A stretch of 64,000 nucleotides of DNA, taken from NCBI GenBank assembly GCA_945870575.1, contig CAMBSK010000007.1:1-64000 (forward strand), given 5' to 3'. The stretch comes from Bordetella parapertussis. GTDB taxonomy: Bacteria > Pseudomonadota > Gammaproteobacteria > Burkholderiales > Burkholderiaceae_C. The position numbers were made by a program, and so were the translations under genes. Shown here one piece after another: positions 17,855 through 27,172 of this stretch (position 1 is the stretch's first letter; every line of letters begins with the position of its first letter). Under the pieces are notes generated by a model. That model made no database searches, was not told the DNA's origin, and saw only the letters and a list, made by a program, of their open reading frames with translations.

Positions 17855-18493
17855 TCAGATCAGAGGAACGCCGGTTTTGCTTTGAATGAATTCACGGGTC
17901 ACGCCGTCGGCAAGTTCAACCAGTTTCAAGCCTTCAGGGGTGACGTCCATCACACCCAAGTCGGTGATGATGCGGTCGACCACGCCCACGCCTGTCAGCG
18001 GCAAGTTACAGGCCGGCAGTATTTTCATGTCCTCGGTGCCGTCTTTTTTGCGCGCCATGTGTTCCATCAAAATGATGACGCGCTTAACCCCGGCCACCAA
18101 GTCCATGGCGCCGCCCATGCCTTTGACCATCTTGCCGGGAATCATCCAATTGGCCAGATCGCCCGAGGCACTGACTTGAATGGCGCCCAAAATAGACAAA
18201 TTGATTTTGCCGCCGCGAATCATGGCAAAGCTGTCGTGGCTGCCGAAGATGGATGTGCCGGCAATGGTGGTCACGGTTTGCTTGCCGGCATTCACCAGAT
18301 CTGCATCTACATGCTCTTCGGTGGGATAAGGCCCTATGCCCATCATGCCGTTTTCCGACTGCAGCCAGACTTCGATGTTCGATGGCACATGGTTGGCCAC
18401 CAGGGTGGGAATACCGATGCCGAGGTTGACGTAAAAACCGTCTTGTAATTCATGGGCGGCACGCGCCGCCATCTGGTCTTGGGTCCAGGCCAT
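17855..18493 (-). CDS. scoB: 3-oxoacid CoA-transferase subunit B
   Basis: A 212-residue beta subunit of succinyl-CoA:3-ketoacid CoA-transferase. The catalytic Glu is in [14 protein letters not shown], near residue 47; [11 protein letters not shown] and [19 protein letters not shown] are further family motifs. With ScoA it moves CoA between succinyl-CoA and acetoacetate, used in ketone-body or polyhydroxybutyrate turnover. It follows scoA with a 2-bp gap and is certainly co-transcribed. Confidence 0.95.
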   Translation of the reverse strand: MAWTQDQMAARAAHELQDGFYVNLGIGIPTLVANHVPSNIEVWLQSENGMMGIGPYPTEEHVDADLVNAGKQTVTTIAGTSIFGSHDSFAMIRGGKINLSILGAIQVSASGDLANWMIPGKMVKGMGGAMDLVAGVKRVIILMEHMARKKDGTEDMKILPACNLPLTGVGVVDRIITDLGVMDVTPEGLKLVELADGVTREFIQSKTGVPLI

Positions 18494-18495
18494 GG

Positions 18496-19203
18496 TCAGA
18501 CTCCTGCTTTTTCTGTGACGGTGCGTTTTTCAATGCGTTTTTCGGGATGCGGGTTATGCACAATGCGGTGCACATAAATACCCGGCAAATGGATCTCGTC
18601 AGGCTGCAACTCGCCGACCTCCACAATGTGTTCGACTTCGACTATGCACAACTTACCGGCCATGGCTACGGCCGGGTTGAAATTACGGGCAGTCAGTCTG
18701 AATTGCAGATTACCCGCCTTGTCGGCCGTATGCGCTTTGACCAATGACACCTCCGGAATCAGCGAGCGCTCCATGACATAGATCTCGCCATCGAATTCAC
18801 GCAATTCCTTGCCGTCGGCCACCACAGTACCGACACCAGTTTTGGTGAAGAAGGCGGGAATGCCAGCGCCGCCGGCGCGCAGTTTTTCAGCCAACGTGCC
18901 TTGCGGTGTGAACTCGAGTTCGAGTTCGCCGGCCAGGTATTGGCGTTCAAACTCTTTGTTTTCACCCACATAAGAGGAAATCATTTTTTTGATCTGCCGG
19001 GTCTGCAGCAGCAAGCCCAGGCCAAAATCATCCACACCGGCGTTGTTGGAGATCACCGTCAGTTCTTTCACGCCGCTGTCGCGCAAGCCGGCAATCAAAG
19101 CCTCCGGGATACCGCATAAACCGAAACCGCCGACCGCGAGCAACTGCTTGTCATGCACCACGTCTTTAAGTGCGGCGGCGGCACTTGGAAACACTTTGTT
19201 CAA
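18496..19203 (-). CDS. scoA: 3-oxoacid CoA-transferase subunit A
   Basis: A 235-residue alpha subunit. [17 protein letters not shown] is the CoA-transferase family I glycine signature, and [16 protein letters not shown] and [21 protein letters not shown] are typical. The start is TTG at 19203, supported by GGAG 6-7 bases upstream. First gene of the scoAB pair; a short intergenic region separates it from the divergent AhpD-like gene. Confidence 0.95.
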   Translation of the reverse strand: MNKVFPSAAAALKDVVHDKQLLAVGGFGLCGIPEALIAGLRDSGVKELTVISNNAGVDDFGLGLLLQTRQIKKMISSYVGENKEFERQYLAGELELEFTPQGTLAEKLRAGGAGIPAFFTKTGVGTVVADGKELREFDGEIYVMERSLIPEVSLVKAHTADKAGNLQFRLTARNFNPAVAMAGKLCIVEVEHIVEVGELQPDEIHLPGIYVHRIVHNPHPEKRIEKRTVTEKAGV

Positions 19204-19296
19204 TTGATTCTCCCGTAGACAAGCAAACGATTCTAAGGCGCGGTACTTTTGCAGAACTGAAACGGCTGGGCATAATGCCTTGCCTAAGGAGACCTC

Positions 19297-19872
19297 ATGT
19301 CACGCTACCCCGCCCCGGAAATCAAAGACCTGCCTGAAGACATACGCGCCAAAGTCCTGGAGGTGCAGGAAAAAGCCGGGTTTGTGCCCCAAATTTTTCT
19401 GACCATGGCGAGACGCCCAGCTGAATGGCGGGCTTTTTTCGCTTACCACGACGCATTGATGTTGCGCGAGGACTCGGGCCTGAGCAAAGGCGACCGGGAA
19501 ATGATTGTCACCACCACCAGCGCCGCCAACAACTGCCTGTATTGCGTGGTGGCGCACGGTGCGATTTTGCGCATCTACGAGAAAAAACCGCTGGTAGCCG
19601 ATCAGGTGGCAATCAATTACCGCAAAGCTGACATCAGTGAGCGCCAGCGCGCCATGCTGGATTTCGCCATGAAAGTCTGTTTGCACAGCGATGAAATACA
19701 AGAGTCTGATTTCACTGCCTTGCACGCCCATGGTTTCAACGACGAGGACATCTGGGACATAGCTGGCATCACCGCTTTTTTCGGTTTATCCAACCGCATC
19801 GCCAGCTTTTCAGGGATGATGCCCAACTCGGAGTTTTATGCCATGGGACGGCTACCCAAAAGCAAAAGCTGA
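19297..19872 (+). CDS. AhpD-like alkylhydroperoxidase / carboxymuconolactone decarboxylase family protein
   Basis: A 191-residue CMD/AhpD-fold protein of the peroxidase-related group. The redox motif is the CLYC pair followed by His in NNCLYCVVAHGAIL near residues 79-86. The Cys-X2-Cys pair plus the His suggests peroxide or hydroperoxide reduction. It begins just after an AAGGAG site and is convergent with the TetR gene. Electron donor and substrate are unknown. Confidence 0.85.
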   Translation: MSRYPAPEIKDLPEDIRAKVLEVQEKAGFVPQIFLTMARRPAEWRAFFAYHDALMLREDSGLSKGDREMIVTTTSAANNCLYCVVAHGAILRIYEKKPLVADQVAINYRKADISERQRAMLDFAMKVCLHSDEIQESDFTALHAHGFNDEDIWDIAGITAFFGLSNRIASFSGMMPNSEFYAMGRLPKSKS

Positions 19873-19878
19873 GGCAGC

Positions 19879-20505
19879 TCAGGCAGGTTGCCGGCTCAAG
19901 TCCAGCTGACTCATTACCATTTCGACCAAGGCATTGGTCAACTCTGAGACAGATGGCGGCTCCAAACGCTCCAGCGACGCGCTGCGCAAACAACCGATGA
20001 TGGTGCGACTCAGCACAAAACAACGTGTTTCAGTCAGCAATTTGAGTTGCGGGTGCTGTACGTAGTTAACAAATTGCACCAGGCGCACCACCAGAGCTTG
20101 CATGGTTTCAGCTGTTTCTTCGGGGCTTTCAACCATCCAGCATAAACGAGTGACGCTGCGCTTCAAAGGAAGGCCGAAGGCAAAACCGTCAATCAGAATG
20201 GCGATGTAACCACGGATGAAGATTTCCAGATCCAGGGCTCCCGGGTCTTCCAAGGACTCCCGGCTGTACAAATAGGCATTGATTTCACCCAGCGCGTTGC
20301 TTCTTGAGTGCTTGACCATGGCGCGAAACAGTTCCTCTTTACTGGAAAAATACTGGTAGATGGTGCCCACTGAAAAACCAGCTTTATGGGCGATCTTGTT
20401 GGTGGTCAAACCTGTCATGCCCTCTTTGTCTACTAATTCAGCTGTCGCCTGGTAAACGGCTTCTATGGTGAGTTGTGCTCTTTTTTGGGTAGGTTGCTTG
20501 CGCAT
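19879..20505 (-). CDS. TetR-family transcriptional regulator
   Basis: A 208-residue TetR protein; start 20505 (MRKQPTQKRAQ) is preferred because the helix-turn-helix follows at the usual distance: TNKIAHKAGFSVGTIYQYFSSKEELF near residues 35-60. The C-terminal ligand domain resembles the TetR_C_2-like groups with AMVKHSRSNALGEIN. It is downstream of, and on the same strand as, an SDR and a thioesterase gene. An 8-bp-arm palindrome about 80 bp upstream is a candidate operator. Confidence 0.85.
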   Translation of the reverse strand: MRKQPTQKRAQLTIEAVYQATAELVDKEGMTGLTTNKIAHKAGFSVGTIYQYFSSKEELFRAMVKHSRSNALGEINAYLYSRESLEDPGALDLEIFIRGYIAILIDGFAFGLPLKRSVTRLCWMVESPEETAETMQALVVRLVQFVNYVQHPQLKLLTETRCFVLSRTIIGCLRSASLERLEPPSVSELTNALVEMVMSQLDLSRQPA

Positions 20506-20581
20506 GTGATTTGAAAGCCAAAGGTACCGGGCAAATGGCAACTTGTCTTTTGGTTTTTGATGAATGTACAGACCATCAGGA

Positions 20582-20602
20582 TATTAGCAATTTATGCTAA
20601 TA
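20582..20602. promoter_or_regulatory. Palindrome upstream of the TetR gene (candidate operator)
   Basis: TATTAGCA (20582-20589), 5-base spacer, TGCTAATA (20595-20602): perfect 8-bp arms in an AT-rich 231-bp gap before the TetR gene. The size and symmetry suit a TetR dimer, so autoregulation is plausible. Not proven. Confidence 0.45.
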
Positions 20603-20736
20603 AAAATAGAATGCTTACCATTAATTAATTAAATATGAATATTTTTGCGACTTATGCATTAAACCCTTATCGGGCTAGAGGACAGGCATGAAAAGTCCTG
20701 CATGCCCTTGGCAAAACGCTAGCAATAACCCTAGTT

Positions 20737-21156
20737 TTATTTGAGCACAGCAAGCAACCAATCAGGCATAGGCGAGGATTTTTGCGCCGGAAAATTCACC
20801 CACACTGTGGTCGCACCACCGGCGGCGTGTATGACACCGGGCATGTCGCTGCGCTCTATGGTGGCCCAGGACTCAAAGCTGCTGCGCCCGGGTTCGCTGG
20901 TATACATCTTGATCAGCACCTCGCCCGGGTACTCAAGCTGTTTGTAGAAATTGCAAAAAGCATTGACGATGACCGGCCCTTCGCCATCGGGCAAAGGCGG
21001 ACAACCCAGCGAGGAAAACCAGTCAATACGAACAGTCTCCAGGTAACGGAAATAGCTGGTGTTGTTCAAATGGCCCATGGCGTCCATATCGCCCCAGCGT
21101 ATGGGCAGCACTTGTTCATACACCCATTTTTTGTTCTGAGGCAACTCCAGCTTCAT
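20737..21156 (-). CDS. Acyl-CoA thioesterase (hotdog fold, 4HBT/YbgC type)
   Basis: A 139-residue hotdog thioesterase. IRWGDMDAMGHLNNTSYFRYLE carries the catalytic Asp of 4-hydroxybenzoyl-CoA-thioesterase-like proteins and the conserved HLNN. It hydrolyses acyl-CoA thioesters; chain-length preference unknown. It overlaps the SDR gene by 4 bp (ATGA), so the two form one translationally coupled unit likely acting on acyl-CoA or ketoacyl intermediates. Confidence 0.85.
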   Translation of the reverse strand: MKLELPQNKKWVYEQVLPIRWGDMDAMGHLNNTSYFRYLETVRIDWFSSLGCPPLPDGEGPVIVNAFCNFYKQLEYPGEVLIKMYTSEPGRSSFESWATIERSDMPGVIHAAGGATTVWVNFPAQKSSPMPDWLLAVLK

Positions 21157-21935
21157 ACGCCGAACCCGTCGTCGGCAGAAATCACCGCGCCATTGATGAA
21201 ATCGCTTTGCGGGCTGGCCAGCATCACCAGCAAGGCGTCAAGGTCCTTGGGGTGACCGACGCGTTTGCGCGGCAGCATGTTCACCAGTTTCTGGCCTTGC
21301 TCGGTCTGCCAGTGGTGGTGGTTGATTTCCGTGTCTATATAGCCCGGGCAAATGGCGTTGACATTGATGCCGTGCTTGCCCCATTCCAAAGCCATGGCCT
21401 TGGTCATTTGCACCACGGCTGACTTGCTCATGCAATAGACGCCGATTTGCGGCAACACCCGCATAGCCGCCATGGAAGCGATATTGATGATGCGACCGCC
21501 CGCAAACGTTCCAGGCTCCAAGCCTTTGGCGCGCGCCAGCATGCGACTGCCGACGGCCTGCGCGACAAAAAAAGCACCGCGCACATTGGTGTCGAAAATA
21601 AAGTCAAAGTCTTCTTCGCGCACATCGACCAGACGTTGGGTGGTGCTGACACCGGAGTTGTTCACCAGAATATCGATGGCGCCCACATCTTTTTCAGCCT
21701 GCTTGATGGCAGATTCAATGCTGCCGCGGTTGGTCACATCCAGGCTGACAACGTGTGCGTCGCCGCCCTCGGCTTCAATTTCAGCGCGCAGTGATTTGAG
21801 CATTTCAACCCGGCGGCTGGCCAGTACAACGGCGGCACCGGCAGACGCCAGCGTACGTGCAAACTGCGCGCCCAGGCCGCTGGAGGCTCCCGTGATCAAT
21901 GCGACGCGACCGGATAAATCGAGGCTGTAGGCCAT
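21153..21935 (-). CDS. SDR-family oxidoreductase
   Basis: A 260-residue short-chain dehydrogenase. TGASSGLGAQFARTL is the NAD(P) Gly-rich motif, NNSG the structural motif, Ser in INIASMAAM and the YCMSK Tyr/Lys pair the catalytic residues. The ATG at 21935 is chosen over an upstream TTG because AGGAG lies 6 bases before it. First gene of the SDR-thioesterase pair, divergent from the ETF-QO gene; a role in fatty-acid or hydroxyacyl metabolism is inferred from the neighbours. Confidence 0.88.
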   Translation of the reverse strand: MAYSLDLSGRVALITGASSGLGAQFARTLASAGAAVVLASRRVEMLKSLRAEIEAEGGDAHVVSLDVTNRGSIESAIKQAEKDVGAIDILVNNSGVSTTQRLVDVREEDFDFIFDTNVRGAFFVAQAVGSRMLARAKGLEPGTFAGGRIINIASMAAMRVLPQIGVYCMSKSAVVQMTKAMALEWGKHGINVNAICPGYIDTEINHHHWQTEQGQKLVNMLPRKRVGHPKDLDALLVMLASPQSDFINGAVISADDGFGV

Positions 21936-22079
21936 GCTCAACTCCTGTGATTAAAAAACTGTGATGCGGTATTTGAAGACGGGCGGTGTTGCCCTGGACG
22001 CTCAGACGCATTATGACGATATGCGGGTAGGCACCGGGCATAGAATCTGTCGCTACATTGACAATGACTTTAAAGATAT

Positions 22080-23765
22080 ATGACAGCAACTCAATGGCTT
22101 GAACAATACGGTCCGCGCGAGGCCATGGATTACGACGTGGTCATCGTCGGCGGCGGTCCCGCCGGTATGGCTGCCGCCATCCGCATCAAACAACTGGCCG
22201 CCGCGCAATCCAAAGATGTCTCTGTGGTGGTGTTAGAAAAAGGCTCTGAGCCCGGCGCGCACATTTTGTCCGGCGCGGTGATGGACCCGCGCGCTATGAA
22301 CGAATTGTTTCCTGATTGGAAAGCATTGGGTGCGCCACTGAACCAAGCCGTCACTGGCGATGAATTGCTGGTGTTGTCTGAGAGCGGTCACACCGCCACA
22401 CCCGGCTGGCTGATGCCGCGCAATTTCCACAACGACGGCTGCTATGTGGTGTCGCTCAGCAATGTGGTCAAGTGGATGGCGCAGCAAGCCGAAAACTTGG
22501 GCGTGGATATTTTTCCCGGCTTCACTGCAGCAGAAATTTTGTACACCGAGGCCGGTGCTGTGCGCGGCGTGGCCACCGGCCATGTCGGCCTGGGCAAAGA
22601 CGGCGAGCCGACTGACAACTTTCAACTCGGCATGGAGTTGAACGCCAAATACACCTTGTTCGCCGAGGGCGCGCGCGGCCATCTGGGCAAACAACTGATT
22701 CAACGCTTCGCTATGGACAAAGGCAAAGACACACAGACCTTTGCCATCGGTATCAAAGAACTGTGGGAAGTGGATCCTGCTTTGGCACAACCCGGTTTGG
22801 TGGTTCACACCTCTGGCTGGCCTATCGCTGACGAGAGTTTCGGCGGCGGTTTCCTCTACCACTTGGAAGACAACAAAGTCACTTTGGGTTTTGTGCTGGG
22901 CTTGGATTACCGCAACCCCTACATGAGTCCGTTCGAAGAAATGCAACGTTGGAAAACACATCCCACCATTGCCAAACACCTCAAAGGCGGCAAGCGCATA
23001 GGCTACGGCGCACGCGCCATCAACAACGGCACATTGCAAGCTCTGCCCGATTTGGTGTTTGAAGGCGGCGCCTTGCTGGGTTGCAACGCTGGCTTTATGA
23101 ATGCTGCGCGCATCAAAGGCAGCCACGCCGCCATCAAGTCGGGCATGCTGGCGGCTGACGCGGCGTTTGATGCTTTGCAAGACGGACGCGCGCACGACAA
23201 GTTAAGCGCTTACCCCCAAGCGTTCGAGAAAAGTTGGCTCTACACCGAACTGCACCAGACCCGAAATTTCAAAAACTGGTTCAAAAAAGGCAAGCTCATT
23301 GGCACACTGATGACCGGCATTGAACAATGGTTTTTTCCCAAAATCGGCATCAGCACACCGCCATGGACAGTGCACAACCACAAAGCCGATCACCAGTCTT
23401 TGACCCAAGCAACGCACAGCAAGCGCATTGCCTACCCCAAGCCGGACGGCGTGTTGTCATTTGACAAACTCTCCAGCGTGTTCATCAGCAACACCAACCA
23501 TGAAGAAAACCAACCCGCGCACTTGACCTTGAAAGACGACAGCGTGCCTGTGCGCATCAACCTCAGCCAGTACGACGGTCCCGAGGGGCGTTATTGCCCG
23601 GCAGGTGTGTATGAATATGTCAAAGCAGACGCAGGCGCGGACCGTTTGCAAATCAATGCGCAAAACTGCGTGCATTGCAAAACCTGTGACATCAAAGACC
23701 CTACGCAAAACATTGTGTGGGTCACGCCTGAAGGCGGCGGTGGCCCCAATTACGCAGGAATGTAA
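22080..23765 (+). CDS. Electron transfer flavoprotein-ubiquinone oxidoreductase
   Basis: A 561-residue ETF-QO. Residues 19-50 form the FAD motif (YDVVIVGGGPAGMAAAIRI), the middle contains GCNAGFMNAARIKGSHAAIKSG, and the C-terminus has the 4Fe-4S ligands Cys (YCPAGVYEY) and Cys-X2-Cys-X2-Cys (NCVHCKTC). It passes electrons from ETF, fed by acyl-CoA and other dehydrogenases, to the quinone pool. Its ATG at 22080 or the one before DYDVV (residue 16) may be used. gcvH follows 2 bp later. Family and length match fully. Confidence 0.95.
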   Translation: MTATQWLEQYGPREAMDYDVVIVGGGPAGMAAAIRIKQLAAAQSKDVSVVVLEKGSEPGAHILSGAVMDPRAMNELFPDWKALGAPLNQAVTGDELLVLSESGHTATPGWLMPRNFHNDGCYVVSLSNVVKWMAQQAENLGVDIFPGFTAAEILYTEAGAVRGVATGHVGLGKDGEPTDNFQLGMELNAKYTLFAEGARGHLGKQLIQRFAMDKGKDTQTFAIGIKELWEVDPALAQPGLVVHTSGWPIADESFGGGFLYHLEDNKVTLGFVLGLDYRNPYMSPFEEMQRWKTHPTIAKHLKGGKRIGYGARAINNGTLQALPDLVFEGGALLGCNAGFMNAARIKGSHAAIKSGMLAADAAFDALQDGRAHDKLSAYPQAFEKSWLYTELHQTRNFKNWFKKGKLIGTLMTGIEQWFFPKIGISTPPWTVHNHKADHQSLTQATHSKRIAYPKPDGVLSFDKLSSVFISNTNHEENQPAHLTLKDDSVPVRINLSQYDGPEGRYCPAGVYEYVKADAGADRLQINAQNCVHCKTCDIKDPTQNIVWVTPEGGGGPNYAGM

Positions 23766-23767
23766 CC

Positions 23768-24130
23768 ATGACCAAATACCATTCAGAACATACGTGGGTA
23801 CGGATTGAAAACGACACTGCATTCGTCGGTATCACCGTGCATGCGCAAGAAACTTTGGGCGACATCGTGTTTGTCGAGTTGGCCGAGATCGGTAAGTCGT
23901 TCGAGCAAGCCAGCGTGGCAGGCGTGGTGGAGTCGGTGAAAGCCGCAGCCGATGTGCATATGCCGGTGTCTGCGACCGTGATTGCGGTGAACGAAGAATT
24001 GCGCGCCGACCCGTCGCTGGCCAACAGCGACCCCGAAGGCGCGGGATGGTTTTACCAAGTCACTTTAAGCAATCCCTCAGAGGTAGACGGATTGATGGAT
24101 GCCTCGGCGTATCAGTCTTTGGTAGGCTGA
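23768..24130 (+). CDS. gcvH: Glycine cleavage system H protein
   Basis: A 120-residue lipoyl protein. The lipoylated Lys is in VVESVKAAADV near residue 57-58, and FVGITVHAQETLGDIVFVELAEIG is the family N-terminus. It normally shuttles the aminomethyl group between GcvP, GcvT and Lpd. Neither gcvT nor gcvP is nearby; instead it directly follows the ETF-QO gene and ends at a strong terminator. It may be the only H protein or an extra lipoyl-relay copy; this cannot be decided here. Confidence 0.93.
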   Translation: MTKYHSEHTWVRIENDTAFVGITVHAQETLGDIVFVELAEIGKSFEQASVAGVVESVKAAADVHMPVSATVIAVNEELRADPSLANSDPEGAGWFYQVTLSNPSEVDGLMDASAYQSLVG

Positions 24131-24148
24131 CAAAGATTTTTTTGAACG

Positions 24149-24178
24149 AAAAAAGGCTGCATACATGCAGCCTTTTTT
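24149..24178. terminator. Bidirectional intrinsic terminator after gcvH
   Basis: AAAAGGCTGCAT-AC-ATGCAGCCTTTTTT: long perfect stem with A-run and T-run, between gcvH and the convergent aminotransferase gene. Confidence 0.92.
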
Positions 24179-24203
24179 AATACTTGCTGTGTTTATTCAA
24201 CAG

Positions 24204-25409
24204 TTAGGCCGCAGTCTCTCGCAACGCCTGCCCCAATCGCTCAATACCTTCGGCAATTTTGCTTTCATCTGCGGTTGCAAAACTCAAACGTATGGTGGCG
24301 TTGTCCGGGTTGTCGGCGAAAAAAGGCGCGCCCGGCACAAACGCCACACCTTTTTCAATCGCACGTTTGGCCAACAAATTGCCGTCGGTGGTGAAGCCGG
24401 TTTTACCGGTGAGCTTGGCCCAAACAAACAAGCCGCCCATAGGTGCATGGAACGATAAGCCCTCGCCCAAATGCTGTTGCAAAGCCTGGCACATGGCGCG
24501 GGCGCGGCTGGCATACACCTGACGCACATTTTGCAAAGTGGCCGGCATGCGCCCGGCTTGCAAATACTGCGCAGCTGTGGCTTGAGCGAATGTAGACGTA
24601 TGGGCATCGCTGAATTGCTTGCACATGGTGGCGCGAGCCAACAATGCAGGTGGCGCCACCATCCAACCTATGCGCAAACCCGGCGACAGCACTTTACTCA
24701 GCGACCCGCAGTGCACCAGCCAATCGCGGCTGCCCGGCACTTGCGCGCTCAATGCCAGCAGTGAAGGCGGCGGCGCATCGGCAAAATACAAATCGCCATA
24801 AGGGTCATCTTCAACCACGACGGTTTGGTATTTCACTGCCAACTCCAGCACGCGCAAACGCCGCTGCAAAGAAGTCATAGCACCGCTGGGGTTACCAAAA
24901 GTCGGCACCAGATACACCAGCTTGGGCCGGTGTTGTTGAATCATTTGCTCCAGCGCATCCACATCCACGCCATCCACATCGATAGGCACACCCATCACCG
25001 TCGGTCCATACAAACGGAAACATTGAATCGTGGCTAAAAAAGTGGGGGACTCAACCAACACCGTGTCTTGCGGGTCGAGCAATGTTTTACCGACCAGGTC
25101 CAAGGCTTGCTGGCTGCCGGTGGTGACAATCAATTCATCGGCACGCAAACCGGCCACGCCTTTGGACTGCATGAAAGCCGAGAGTTGTTCTCGCAAAGGG
25201 TTGTAGCCTTCAGTGGCGCCGTATTGCAAAGCCGCACCGGGCTCGTCCCGCAACGCGCGTTCGCTGGCTTCGCGTATGCCTTGCACATCGAACATGGCGC
25301 TATCGGGAAAACCGCCGGCAAAACTGATGATGCCGGGCTTGCCCAGCAATTTGAAAAGTTCGCGTATGGCCGAGGTTTCGACCTTGTCTAAACGTTGGGC
25401 AAATTGCAT
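24204..25409 (-). CDS. PLP-dependent aminotransferase (class I/II, 2-aminoadipate/ARO8-like)
   Basis: A 401-residue fold-type I aminotransferase. The PLP-binding Lys is in GSLSKVLSPGLRIGW, and VVEDDPYGDLYF carries the conserved Asp/Tyr. The family also includes the C-terminal domains of MocR regulators, but there is no GntR helix-turn-helix here. Such enzymes transaminate 2-oxoadipate, aromatic or branched substrates with glutamate; substrate is not assigned. It is divergent from nth with a 33-bp gap. Confidence 0.85.
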   Translation of the reverse strand: MQFAQRLDKVETSAIRELFKLLGKPGIISFAGGFPDSAMFDVQGIREASERALRDEPGAALQYGATEGYNPLREQLSAFMQSKGVAGLRADELIVTTGSQQALDLVGKTLLDPQDTVLVESPTFLATIQCFRLYGPTVMGVPIDVDGVDVDALEQMIQQHRPKLVYLVPTFGNPSGAMTSLQRRLRVLELAVKYQTVVVEDDPYGDLYFADAPPPSLLALSAQVPGSRDWLVHCGSLSKVLSPGLRIGWMVAPPALLARATMCKQFSDAHTSTFAQATAAQYLQAGRMPATLQNVRQVYASRARAMCQALQQHLGEGLSFHAPMGGLFVWAKLTGKTGFTTDGNLLAKRAIEKGVAFVPGAPFFADNPDNATIRLSFATADESKIAEGIERLGQALRETAA

Positions 25410-25442
25410 GAAGATAATCAGGGACTAAACCCTGTCAGATGA

Positions 25443-26084
25443 ATGATGAAAAAAGACCACATCGAACTGTTTTTTGCCACGCTGAAAGCGGCCAATCCGC
25501 AGCCGAATACTGAATTGGAATATACCAGCGTGTTCGAGTTGCTGACCGCCGTGCTGCTCAGCGCACAAGCCACAGATGTGGGCGTGAACAAAGCCACGCG
25601 ACGGCTGTTTCCGGTGGCCAACACGCCGCAAGCTATTCTCAATTTAGGCTTGCCTGTGCTGGAGTCCTACATTCAAACCATTGGCTTGTTTCGCAGCAAA
25701 GCCAAGCACTTGATGCAAACCTGTGACATATTGGTGAACCAACACGGCGGCGAAGTGCCGCGCACCCGCGAAGCCCTAGAAGCCTTGCCCGGCGTCGGGC
25801 GCAAAACCGCCAACGTGGTGTTGAACGTAGCGTTTGGCGAAGCCACCATGGCGGTAGACACGCATATTTTCAGGGTCGGCAACCGCACCGGTTTGGCGCC
25901 CGGCAAGACGCCTTACGACGTTGAAATGGGATTACTCAAGCGCATACCGAAAGACTATTTGGTGGATGCACACCATTGGTTGATCTTGTTGGGCCGTTAT
26001 GTGTGCCAGGCGCGAAAGCCCCAGTGCTGGCAATGCCAAGTGACTGCATGGTGTGACTTCAAGCCTAAATCGCCCAGACCTTGA
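25443..26084 (+). CDS. nth: Endonuclease III (DNA glycosylase/AP lyase)
   Basis: A 213-residue Nth. The helix-hairpin-helix and catalytic Lys are in LEALPGVGRKTANVVLN, the catalytic Asp in AVDTHIFRV, and the 4Fe-4S ligands follow the C-X6-C-X2-C-X5-C pattern at the end (CQARKPQCWQC...WC). Removes oxidised pyrimidines. Sequence runs nearly collinear with E. coli Nth. Two adjacent ATG codons at 25443 and 25446 are possible starts. Confidence 0.96.
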   Translation: MMKKDHIELFFATLKAANPQPNTELEYTSVFELLTAVLLSAQATDVGVNKATRRLFPVANTPQAILNLGLPVLESYIQTIGLFRSKAKHLMQTCDILVNQHGGEVPRTREALEALPGVGRKTANVVLNVAFGEATMAVDTHIFRVGNRTGLAPGKTPYDVEMGLLKRIPKDYLVDAHHWLILLGRYVCQARKPQCWQCQVTAWCDFKPKSPRP

Positions 26085-26097
26085 GTATTTTATTTAT

Positions 26098-26328
26098 TCA
26101 GTCTTCTGGCAAACGTGCGGTTTCAATCGCTTGCTTCAATACCGTCAAATCGCCGATGTGATTGGCCAGCACAAGTATCAAGCGCGCATTCAGCAACTGG
26201 CTTTGTGATTCGTCCAGGCCCTCATGCGCTTGCATCAAAGCTTCGTAAAAAGCGTCCCCTGGCTCGAAGTCGCCGCGCACAGGCGAACCGCTATGGTGAA
26301 AGTTGGCCTGCGTATTGAGTTGCTTCAT
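26098..26328 (-). CDS. DUF2783-like small protein
   Basis: A 76-residue protein whose second half, DAFYEALMQAHEGLDESQSQLLNARLILVLANHIGD, matches the pattern of DUF2783 proteins (function unknown) common in Burkholderiales. No signal peptide or membrane segment. It is convergent with nth and upstream, on the same strand, of nothing obvious, as the B12 operon lies behind it. Confidence 0.65.
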   Translation of the reverse strand: MKQLNTQANFHHSGSPVRGDFEPGDAFYEALMQAHEGLDESQSQLLNARLILVLANHIGDLTVLKQAIETARLPED

Positions 26329-26404
26329 GGTGTGTCCCGCGGATTGATTGCTAGCTTAACAAACGCTGTTCCGACTATCCGAAGAGCCTGCAACACAAGC
26401 TAAA

Positions 26405-27172
26405 TTATTCAGGCAGCACAAGCCACCGGTCCTGCACCTGGTGGAAAACCAGGCGGTGTTCAAACACTTGTTGCAAACATTCGTGTAAAGCCGGTTCATG
26501 TGCAGCAGCCTGCATCACCACCCTGCCCCGCTGCATGACCACCAAACGCTCAGCCCGCAAAGCCATATTCAAATCGTGCAACACGCTGACGACGGTGCCG
26601 CCTTGGCGGGTGGCCGCTTTGACCGTGTTCAACCAATCCGATTGATGCGGTGCATCCGCGTTCGCCACCGGTTCGTCCATCAACAACACAGACGCCTGTA
26701 CCGCGATCGCGCGCGCCAGCAACACCCGTTGGCGTTCGCCGCCGGACAAACTGCCCAGGCTGCGGTAACGCCATTCGCTGAGTTGCCTGTCTTGCAGACA
26801 CTGTTCAACCACTTCACGGTCTTGCGCGCTTGCACCGTTCCACCAATGTTGATGCGGCAAACGCCCGAGCATGACGACGTCGTAGACCGACAAATCGTCG
26901 CCTGCCGTGTCGTGCTGACCCAGCCAGGCCAGTTGAGTTGCGCGCTCACGCGAGCTGTAAGACAACAGCGGCTTGCCCTGTAGCAAGACTTCGCCATCGC
27001 TGTCCATCAAACCGGCCAGCACTTTGAGCAAACTGGTTTTGCCCGCGCCGTTGGGCCCGACGATGCATGTCCAGCGTCCTGCTTCAAAGTCGGCATTCAC
27101 AGCATGCAGCACCTGGTGTCGGCCATGCCAGGCGCTGACTGCGTTTGCCTGCAATGCCAGTGGCTGACTCAT
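26405..27172 (-). CDS. btuD: Vitamin B12 ABC transporter ATP-binding protein
   Basis: A 255-residue FecCD-type ABC ATPase. Walker A GPNGAGKTSLLKVL, signature LSGGERQRVLLARA, Walker B VLLMDEP and the switch His (SVLHDLN) are all intact. It is the last gene of the riboswitch-controlled operon and overlaps btuC by 4 bp. Assignment to cobalamin rather than iron-siderophore import comes from the upstream cobalamin riboswitch and BtuB. Confidence 0.88.
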   Translation of the reverse strand: MSQPLALQANAVSAWHGRHQVLHAVNADFEAGRWTCIVGPNGAGKTSLLKVLAGLMDSDGEVLLQGKPLLSYSSRERATQLAWLGQHDTAGDDLSVYDVVMLGRLPHQHWWNGASAQDREVVEQCLQDRQLSEWRYRSLGSLSGGERQRVLLARAIAVQASVLLMDEPVANADAPHQSDWLNTVKAATRQGGTVVSVLHDLNMALRAERLVVMQRGRVVMQAAAHEPALHECLQQVFEHRLVFHQVQDRWLVLPE

